A stretch of DNA of 64,000 nt from JAXLWB01 sp046328715 (lineage in GTDB: Bacteria > Chloroflexota > Anaerolineae > Caldilineales > Caldilineaceae): NCBI GenBank assembly GCA_046328715.1, contig JAXLWB010000017.1, positions 1 to 64,000 of the forward strand, in the 5' to 3' direction. The notes under the pieces were generated by a model, which searched no databases, was not told the DNA's origin, and was given only the letters and a program-made list of their open reading frames with translations. Position 1 is the stretch's first letter. Every line of letters begins with the position of its first letter. The translations under genes were made by a program, and so were the position numbers. Below are positions 8,233-15,177 of this stretch, one piece after another.

Positions 8233-11200
8233 TTATGAGGGAGGGCTTTCCACAAGCCAGCGATTGAGCACACGCCCCAATTCTTCGCGTTGTACAGGTT
8301 TGCTGATGTAGTCGTCCATACCGGCAGCGAGACAGCGTTCCCGATCTCCTTTGAGGGCATTGGCCGTCATACCAACGATCGGAATATGTTGATGATTCTG
8401 CTTTTCATGTTCTCGGATCGCTTCGGTTGCTTGAAGTCCATCCAAGATCGGCAAATTCCAGTCCATCAGGACTAATTGATAGAGATGCCCTTGGCTGAGA
8501 ATTGCATCGACCGCTGCTTGCCCATCTTCAACAACATGGGCTGCATAGCCTAACTTTCTTAGATAAGCCAAGGTAACTCGCTGGTTATTGATGTAATCTT
8601 CAACCAACAAAATCAATTTGCCCCGGTTTAGCGGGTCTACAATCGCAACTTGCGCTGTCTGGGTTTCGTCGCATCCTAATAAACCAGCATAAGGTCTGGG
8701 AAGAAAGTGCATAATATGCTGATGTAAAGCAGATTGGGTTATCGGTGGATGGAGAATGCCCTTAAAGCCTGCATCCAATACCTGCTGGCGAAAGCTGGCA
8801 GACTGGTTGGAAGAGATCAAGAGCAGCTCACATTGTTTGAGCAAAGGATCGGCATAGATCGAGCGCGCAAAGGTGCGCGGCTCAATTGCACTATTCTGCT
8901 GGTCGATAACGACACCCATATAACGAACGCCGTGACTAATCTTCTGGTAGAGGTGCAACAAGAGCACAACATTACTAAGCTCCGCCTCGGTATAGGATGA
9001 TGCTCGAATTGTCCAAGTGTCCAAGTAACTAGCCAATTGGCGGCAGATTCCAGGATCAGAGCTGACAAGCAAGAATTGAGTCACTTGCGGTGTTAGCTTT
9101 TGCAAGGCGGCTTGATATACCTCGTGGCGGCAGCGACATTTGAGATTAACTGTAAAGGTAGAACCTACATTCGGTTCACTTTCGACCGTGATCGTTCCAC
9201 CTAATAAGTCAACCAAACGCTTTGTGATGGCCAATCCTAAGCCAGTTCCTCCATAGCGACGCGTGGTAGAGCTATCGGCTTGAGAGAAGGGTGTGAATAG
9301 ATTTTCAATGGTTGCACGTGACATACCAATTCCTGTATCACGCACAGTGAGTTGCAGCAGCAGTTGAATCTCTTCGCCGCTTGCGGAACGAGTGGCACTT
9401 TCGTTAAAGTCGCATTGAACGGTTACAAAGACTTCGCCGCTTTCGGTAAACTTGATGGCGTTGCCGACTAAGTTTCTAAGAATCTGGCCGATGCGCACAG
9501 GGTCGCTGATGATTGGTTCCGGCACATTCGGTGCAATCGCGCTTAGAAGCGTCAACCCTTTGCCCTTGGCTTTTGGGTTCAAAAGTTTGATCACACTTTG
9601 AATTTCGTCAGCTAACGAGAACTCTAATTCCTCGATACTGACTTTGCCAGCTTCGATTTTGGAAAAATCAAGAATACTATTGATGATCTCCAGTAATTTG
9701 ATACCTTCTTCATGAACGACTTGGGCGTAGGAATGTTGTTCATCATCCAGTTCCCCCTCTAGCAGCAATTCTGTCATGCCCAGGATACCATTCATGGGTG
9801 TGCGAATTTCATGGCTCATGGTGGCCAAAAATTCCGATTTGAGTCGCGATACTTCGAGAGCTTGATCGCGGGCTACTTCCAATTCACTTTCAATACGAAT
9901 GCGCTCAGAGATCTCGGATTGAAGGCGCTGATTGGCAGCAACCAGCGCAAGGGTTCGTTGTGCGACTCGTTCTTCCATCTGGTTGGCATGGGTGCGAACC
10001 TGTTCCAGCAATATGCTATTGACAATGTTATAGCTCAATGTACTACTCAACTGAGTATAAAACTGGTAGTTGCGCGGGCCAAAAGAAAAGAGGATAAAGC
10101 CTGCATAGAGGTTGGTAGAATAGATTGGAATGAGAAGTAGGTTCATCTGGCGCCCTTCGAGAATCGAAGTTCCAGCGGAGAGCTGCGAAACTTTAAAGAA
10201 GCGATCTTGGGATGACTCTATCATATTTTTCTGTCGATCATAGGCAACAATCAGGCGGACCTCGTCTGTTGGCTGATCAAAGGATGTAAAAAGTGCCACA
10301 TATGCCAGATCAATTCCAAGTTGAGGCAGTTGCTGAGCGAAAATCTCAGCCAGGCGCGCTGGCTCGTAGGGAGTCAAAAGGCTTCGATTGACGATTTGCA
10401 GCTGCGCTAATTGGTCTTGATCATGTGCGTGTTGTTCTCGCTCCATTGCGCCTAATGCTTGCTCTTTGAGTAAGTTAAGCTTCGTGGTCATCAAATCTAG
10501 ACTTGTAATCAGCAAACCTCTATCGTACGGTGCAGTCACTTCGATGCGGGTTAAGACCATATCCTCACACATACGCGTGGTGAAGGTGAGCAAGCGATTC
10601 ATCATTTTTTCAAGAGCTTCACGTTTCTTTGCGATATAGATCAGGTTCTGAATCGCATTAAAAAAATGGCTTGGCTCTGCCAACATTACTGACCATTGGA
10701 AGGCATGATAAAGCTCCTCGATCTTTTCGAACGAGGAGTTGGCGCAGGTCTCTTCGAAAATTGCTTGAAAACCAGCTTTTGCTGCAGCTAGATACTCTGG
10801 AAGTGTCGGTTTCGCTTCGATGCCTTTACCATTTTCTGGGTTGTCTGATGGTTTGTCCTCACTGCGTTGTATTGTGGTCTGCCTGAAAAGGTGCGATCCA
10901 CACGATTGACGGATTACCAGATGGGTGGGAATAACGATACGTTCCTCAGTTGCTTTGCCCTGGATTCTGGCAAGCAACATTTCGACACCACGCCATGCCA
11001 ATTCATACGTGCTTTGTGAGACAGTCGTTAAAGCTGGATAGACCGAAGTGCAATCAGGAATATCATCAAATCCCGTAATGCTCATCTCTTCTGGAACACG
11101 AATCCCTCGTTGGCGTACGAGTTCCAATGCTCCAATCGCAAGATCGTCCGATGCCGCAACAATTGCATCAGGTCGTATTCCTCGACCATCCAGCAGTTCG

Positions 11201-11781
11201 ATTACTGCTTTCCTGCCGATTTCGCGTGAATTCCAGGCAAAGGCTCCGGGAACAATATATTCGTCTCGATGTGGCAAGCCATAACGCTGCAGTGTATCTT
11301 TGTAGGCTTGAAGGCGATTTTGGGCATCGATGTTGGTTGGGGTTCCCGTAATAAAGGCAAGATTGCGGCGTCCACAATGCGTAATCAGATGGGTCGCAAT
11401 ATCAACCATTCCTTGGTAACCATCAATGAGGACGCGGTGGATTCCTTCGACATCCACACCGATACTAACCATTGGCACACCTTCATAAGGAGACAGAAAC
11501 TGCTTAGCGTAGGTGTGATCTCTCAAAATCCCTGCAGTCCAGATGATTACACCATCTAGGGAGCGCACATCGATCAGGCGCGTTAATGGATCAATTTGAG
11601 ATTTGCCATCAGGTTTCTCATTTGAGAAACTATCAGACACAGACTTTTGAAAGCCACCATAGGTAATAATATTCAAGTCGAGATGAGCAGCACAGTCGTT
11701 TACGCCAAGCCAAAGCTGTGTCGTATAGGAATTGATCGCTTCTAGTGTAATAAATCCAATGCGATAGCGGGATGCACTCAT
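8233..11781 (-). CDS. hybrid histidine kinase with LacI-type ligand-binding sensor domain
   Basis: Cytoplasmic hybrid sensor kinase of 1182 aa. The ATG at 11781 is chosen because rc-strand GGGAGAG lies eight bases upstream and the LacI-like fold starts at once (RYRIGFITLEAIN). Residues ~5-305 match the periplasmic-binding-protein-like sensor of LacI/GalR repressors (IVAASDDLAIGALELVRQRG, SITGFDDIP) but without the DNA-binding helix-turn-helix. A middle region probably contains a GAF-like domain, then a coiled coil (ERVAQRTLALVAANQRL), HisKA with phospho-His in FLATMSHEIRTPMNG, HATPase (GNAIKF, DTGIGM, GGTGLGLAI), a degenerate receiver lacking clear acidic residues, and an intact receiver with phospho-acceptor Asp in LVLMDWNLPILDG. 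No membrane segment is seen, so it likely senses an intracellular sugar or similar small molecule (inference). The catalytic part is closely similar to the kinase at 23382-24875. Confidence 0.9.
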   Translation of the reverse strand: MSASRYRIGFITLEAINSYTTQLWLGVNDCAAHLDLNIITYGGFQKSVSDSFSNEKPDGKSQIDPLTRLIDVRSLDGVIIWTAGILRDHTYAKQFLSPYEGVPMVSIGVDVEGIHRVLIDGYQGMVDIATHLITHCGRRNLAFITGTPTNIDAQNRLQAYKDTLQRYGLPHRDEYIVPGAFAWNSREIGRKAVIELLDGRGIRPDAIVAASDDLAIGALELVRQRGIRVPEEMSITGFDDIPDCTSVYPALTTVSQSTYELAWRGVEMLLARIQGKATEERIVIPTHLVIRQSCGSHLFRQTTIQRSEDKPSDNPENGKGIEAKPTLPEYLAAAKAGFQAIFEETCANSSFEKIEELYHAFQWSVMLAEPSHFFNAIQNLIYIAKKREALEKMMNRLLTFTTRMCEDMVLTRIEVTAPYDRGLLITSLDLMTTKLNLLKEQALGAMEREQHAHDQDQLAQLQIVNRSLLTPYEPARLAEIFAQQLPQLGIDLAYVALFTSFDQPTDEVRLIVAYDRQKNMIESSQDRFFKVSQLSAGTSILEGRQMNLLLIPIYSTNLYAGFILFSFGPRNYQFYTQLSSTLSYNIVNSILLEQVRTHANQMEERVAQRTLALVAANQRLQSEISERIRIESELEVARDQALEVSRLKSEFLATMSHEIRTPMNGILGMTELLLEGELDDEQHSYAQVVHEEGIKLLEIINSILDFSKIEAGKVSIEELEFSLADEIQSVIKLLNPKAKGKGLTLLSAIAPNVPEPIISDPVRIGQILRNLVGNAIKFTESGEVFVTVQCDFNESATRSASGEEIQLLLQLTVRDTGIGMSRATIENLFTPFSQADSSTTRRYGGTGLGLAITKRLVDLLGGTITVESEPNVGSTFTVNLKCRCRHEVYQAALQKLTPQVTQFLLVSSDPGICRQLASYLDTWTIRASSYTEAELSNVVLLLHLYQKISHGVRYMGVVIDQQNSAIEPRTFARSIYADPLLKQCELLLISSNQSASFRQQVLDAGFKGILHPPITQSALHQHIMHFLPRPYAGLLGCDETQTAQVAIVDPLNRGKLILLVEDYINNQRVTLAYLRKLGYAAHVVEDGQAAVDAILSQGHLYQLVLMDWNLPILDGLQATEAIREHEKQNHQHIPIVGMTANALKGDRERCLAAGMDDYISKPVQREELGRVLNRWLVESPPS

Positions 11782-11857
11782 GGCATTCTCTCCCTTATTT
11801 CCACAAGCCACTCACTCAATACAGCATTATTTCCGAATCATCTCCTCGCCTTACTAT

Positions 11858-11886
11858 ATTGTAATATAAAATTAAATAAAAAGCAA
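11858..11886 (-). promoter_or_regulatory. possible sigma70-type promoter for the LacI-kinase gene
   Basis: On the minus strand TTGCTT (11881-11886) and TACAAT (11858-11863) are separated by 17 bases, about 75 bases upstream of the kinase start. The surroundings are AT-rich, so chance matches are likely. Confidence 0.3.
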
Positions 11887-12057
11887 GCATTTGTAAATTT
11901 GTTCAAAGAAAGATTTGCTCTCTATACCACGGTTTGTTCTGTCAGAGGTACATAGGATTGAGCCTTCATGTGAGCACTGTCGTTGTGGGTAACTTGACGG
12001 TCCCGTTGTGTGAGATTTACAGAGTAGAGGAAATAAACAAAGCAGTTGCCAAAGGTT

Positions 12058-13569
12058 CTAAAGAGGTTTTATATTGAGGGTTGCTACGCTCTTGTCTGCA
12101 ATATTGGCCACGCGGATCAAGTGATTGTTAGTGTCAGCAATATACAGCTTCCCTTCGCCCAAAACCACTCCTTCCGGTTCATATAATTCCGCAGTGGCGA
12201 AAGGGCCATCATTCGTTCCCGCTTTACCGCTGCCTAGCAACGTTTTCATTGTGCCCGTGGCAGGGTCAAGCGTTTTGATTTTGTGATTATAGGAGTCAGC
12301 AATATAGAGAAGCGAGGCATGACTGGCAAGTCCGGTAGGATGTTGTAGACGTACCACGGCACCCTTACCATCTACATCGCCAAACTCAAACAAACCTTGT
12401 CCGACCAAGGTAAAGACTTGCGGATTGTCATTCAGTGAAATGGCACGAATGGCGCTTGCTTCCGAATCAGCGACAAAGAGATGCCCCATGTCCAACACCA
12501 GATCGCTCGGCTGGTTAAAACTGGCTTGGCTGCGCGGCCCATCGACGAGTGCCTCTACACCATTGCCCGCGAAGACCGCAATCTGTCTTTCGTCAATCAA
12601 CACCCAAATTTGATGAGAACCAGCCATTGCGATCAGCAGCAGTTGATCGCGGGCTGCCAAAGCCCAGGGTGAGCGCAGCGCAATCGTCGTAGGCTCGGAT
12701 TCATTTGCACGTTGTCCGCGTCCCAGGGCACCGTTACCTGCAATCGTACGCACCTGCTCGTTTACCAAGTCAATTGCACGAATGGCATGATTTTCGGTAT
12801 CAGCCACATACAGAGTTGATCCCCTGGCGCTTTGCACAAAGGCCATGCCATGCGGATCGTGAAATTGGGCCTCGTAGATCGAGCCATCCTTCAATCCTGC
12901 CTCGCCAGAGCCAAAAATGCGAACTACTTCGCCAGAAAGACCATCTTCGCTCAACTGTATCTCTAGGAGGCGATGATGACCTGTGTCGGCTACAAAGAGC
13001 CTTCCCCCTTCGGCGTAGCAGAGTTTGGCGGGATAGTCGAGCAGACGGGGTATTTCCAAAGTCGATTCGTCGAGGATGCCAGCAATTGGGGTGCGATCCA
13101 GGCTACCCTGCGCAGTAAAATCGTTGATCATCGCCTGAATGACCGGAGCAAATCCTTCCGCCGTGATCTCGCCTGATTGTTGGCCTACGACTTTGCCTGC
13201 GGGATCGATCAAGACAACGGTGGGCCAGGCACGCACCGCATATTGATTCCATACCTCAAAATCGGCGTCATTAATCACAGGGTGGTGGATGCCATGACGC
13301 ATGACAGCCTTACGAATGTTGGCGGTAATTTTTTCCGAAGGGAATTTGGCCGAATGTACACTAATCACAACCAATTCATTCGGGAAGATCTGACGAAGTC
13401 GCCGCAACTGCGGGACATTATGATGGCAGTTAATTCAGCAGAAGGTCCAGAATTCGAGCAGAACAATCTTACCACGCAGAGATTTTAGCGTCAGCGGCTG
13501 CTCAACGTTGATCCAATCCAATCCGCTATTGAATTCGGGAGCATTGACCTTGCCGCGGTATGGTTGCAT
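12058..13569 (-). CDS. thioredoxin-like/NHL-repeat protein, candidate selenoprotein (in-frame TGA at codon 45)
   Basis: Predicted cytoplasmic redox protein of 503 aa: a TlpA/thioredoxin-like domain (~1-150) fused to a six-bladed NHL beta-propeller (blades such as LFVADTGHHRLLEI, LYVADTENHAIRAI, LYIADTNNHLIRVA). The architecture matches the NHLRC2 family, whose redox loop reads FWTYCCINC. Here the frame from ATG 13569 gives ILLEFWTFC, then TGA (13437-13435), then INCHHNVPQL. The TGA falls exactly on the first cysteine of the CxxC pair, giving U-I-N-C. The ATG has GGAGAG eight bases upstream. A hairpin at 13416-13398 fits a bacterial SECIS. The frame is intact on both sides of the TGA. Alternatives are a Cys-to-stop mutation or a sequencing error, in which case the propeller part alone (449 aa from a TTG) might be made. 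It overlaps the stop of the upstream 51-aa ORF by one base (TAATG), so translation is likely coupled. No sel genes are in the window. Confidence 0.8.
13398..13416 (-). promoter_or_regulatory. SECIS-like hairpin downstream of in-frame TGA
   Basis: On the mRNA strand the segment GUC-CCGC-AGUU-GCGG-C-GAC forms a seven-pair stem with one bulged C and an AGUU tetraloop carrying G at its second position. It begins 18 nt after the TGA, and the loop begins 25 nt after it. That is inside the spacing expected for bacterial SECIS elements, which sit within the coding region just 3' of UGA and carry a G near the top of the apical loop. Folding was done by eye only. Confidence 0.6.
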
Positions 13570-13724
13570 TAAATTTTCTCTCCATCTTCCCATTCCGCGT
13601 ATTGATGTCCGCCGCTGAGTGCCAGAAATTCTTTATAACTCATCGGAATACGCATCTCGCGATCCGGAGGCATTATCGGTTGAGGAATTGAATCAAGCTG
13701 TTTGATCACAGGTTCTTTGAGCAT
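13569..13724 (-). CDS. 51-aa ORF resembling the N-terminus of Uma2-family proteins
   Basis: Short ORF starting at ATG 13724 with AAGG about six bases upstream. It ends MRIPMSYKEFLALSGGH..YAEWEDGEKI, which matches the first ~50 residues of Uma2 (DUF820) nuclease-fold proteins, normally ~190 aa, where the text is typically MTYEEFLAL...HAEWVDGEVI. It stops with TAA overlapping the ATG of the candidate selenoprotein by one base. It may be a truncated Uma2 remnant now acting as a translational leader, or a real small protein; it lacks the Uma2 catalytic core. The TAATG overlap and the promoter just upstream suggest one transcript for both genes. Confidence 0.55.
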   Translation of the reverse strand: MLKEPVIKQLDSIPQPIMPPDREMRIPMSYKEFLALSGGHQYAEWEDGEKI

Positions 13725-13747
13725 TATTACCTTACCCTACAGGCTAA

Positions 13748-13776
13748 AGTATAGCATACTCATTCATATTTCGTAA
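13748..13776 (-). promoter_or_regulatory. sigma70-type promoter for the Uma2-like/selenoprotein operon
   Basis: Minus-strand TTACGA (13771-13776) and TATACT (13748-13753) have a 17-base spacer and lie about 24 bases ahead of the start codon at 13724, leaving a very short 5' untranslated region. Confidence 0.5.
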
Positions 13777-13881
13777 CCCGTATTTTCAGAACGGGTGTAT
13801 AACAGGACGGCAAAGTTTCATAACCTGCCCCGAACTTGATATGCACCCTTTCAGAGCGGTTTCAAAACTCGGTGGCTCGCT

Positions 13882-15177
13882 CTAGGCAATAAAGTACCAG
13901 TTGACAAAGACGGTTGTCAGTACGCCGAGCAGCGCGGCAAAAACAGTTAGCAGAAAGCGATCAACCCAAGCGTGACGCCCCCATCCACCGAGCAGAATAA
14001 AGACAGGAAAGAGGGTAAGCACATAACGGATCACACTCATCAGGGCACTAGAGATCGGCACCAGCAGCAGGATCAATACGTATAGTGCATAGCCTTCCCC
14101 CAGTTTGCGCCAGATAAAGGGAATAGTTGCCAGCACAGAAAGTGTCACCATGAGGTTTAGGATGTGTAGCACTCCGCCCATATTCATCTTGAAGTTTGGC
14201 AAATAGATGATTTCCTTGTATAGCACCGCTAGGGGTCCAATGTTTTGCCGCCCCCAGGCTGCTTGCGCTTCAATAAAGGCAAATGGACGTTCAAAGTTCA
14301 ATTTTAGAAAAAAGATATAGAGCAGCAAACCGACTGGAATTGCTGCAAGGAGAAGTGGCTCACTCCAGTGCCGCTTGATGGCACGCCAAAGGTTGAGCCA
14401 AGTTTGCCTGCGATGGATCTGAGTAATACGCCAACCGTGGTGACGTAACCACTCCCACATTACCAAGCCCCAGAGTACAATGCCCAGATTACGCGTTGCG
14501 GCGGCTAACAAGCCGCAAGCTGCTGCGATGGCCCACTGCTGTTTACGAGCGAAATAGGTGGCCGAGAGTGCCAACAATAAAAACAGGCTCTCCGTATAGA
14601 CTGCATGAAAGAAAAACGCAGTTGGGAAAAAAGCCAGATAATAGAGTGTGCGGCGTGCCGCATCTCGGTCCTTTAGTTCTAGTTGGGCCAACTGATAGAG
14701 GACGATGAGTGCCACAAAAAAGGCGCTCATACTAATCAAAAAGCCAGCAAATACAAAATTGCCGCCAAGCGCCAGGGCGAGTAAACGCATCAGAAGCGGA
14801 TAAAGGGGAAAGAAGGCAACATTGCTTTGACCAAGCGGTTGGAATGTATAGCCGTCGCGTGCAATCTGTACATACCATTGACTATCCCACTTGGCCCACA
14901 TACTTAGAAATAGACTACTTGGATCGGCCACCCAATGATTCTCAGCAGTTGCTAAGAAGACATCGCCAATCAATCCAACACCGAAGATCAGCAGACGCGA
15001 GAGTGCAAAGACCAAGGCCGGCTGAAACAACCAATCCATCTGCGCCCATAATACAAGTGCGCGCTCCTGCCAGAATTGTGTGAGTTCCAGGTAGCGCAGC
15101 CAAGTATGCAAACCATAGCTCCAAAGAGATTGGCTGCGGGTCAGCAAACGCTTCCCTCTGGTTAATAAAAGTGTCAT
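13882..15177 (-). CDS. PIG-V-like membrane mannosyltransferase
   Basis: Integral membrane glycosyltransferase of the GT-C fold, 431 aa with about ten hydrophobic segments. The luminal/extracellular loop motif KWDSQWYVQIARDGY and the following FFPLYPLLMRL are characteristic of bacterial relatives of the PIG-V mannosyltransferase, which use a polyprenyl-phosphate sugar donor on the outer face of the membrane. Its ATG overlaps the stop of the lectin-like gene (ATGA), and it is the last gene of the minus-strand polysaccharide cluster. Donor and acceptor sugars cannot be read from sequence. Confidence 0.82.
   Translation of the reverse strand: MTLLLTRGKRLLTRSQSLWSYGLHTWLRYLELTQFWQERALVLWAQMDWLFQPALVFALSRLLIFGVGLIGDVFLATAENHWVADPSSLFLSMWAKWDSQWYVQIARDGYTFQPLGQSNVAFFPLYPLLMRLLALALGGNFVFAGFLISMSAFFVALIVLYQLAQLELKDRDAARRTLYYLAFFPTAFFFHAVYTESLFLLLALSATYFARKQQWAIAAACGLLAAATRNLGIVLWGLVMWEWLRHHGWRITQIHRRQTWLNLWRAIKRHWSEPLLLAAIPVGLLLYIFFLKLNFERPFAFIEAQAAWGRQNIGPLAVLYKEIIYLPNFKMNMGGVLHILNLMVTLSVLATIPFIWRKLGEGYALYVLILLLVPISSALMSVIRYVLTLFPVFILLGGWGRHAWVDRFLLTVFAALLGVLTTVFVNWYFIA

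Noticed and set aside
12058..13407. NHL protein as a 449-aa gene starting at TTG 13407, or as a pseudogene
   Set aside because: This start would cut off half the thioredoxin domain and its redox motif and has no ribosome-binding site. The frame upstream of the TGA is conserved in sequence with a good start, and no other lesion is present.
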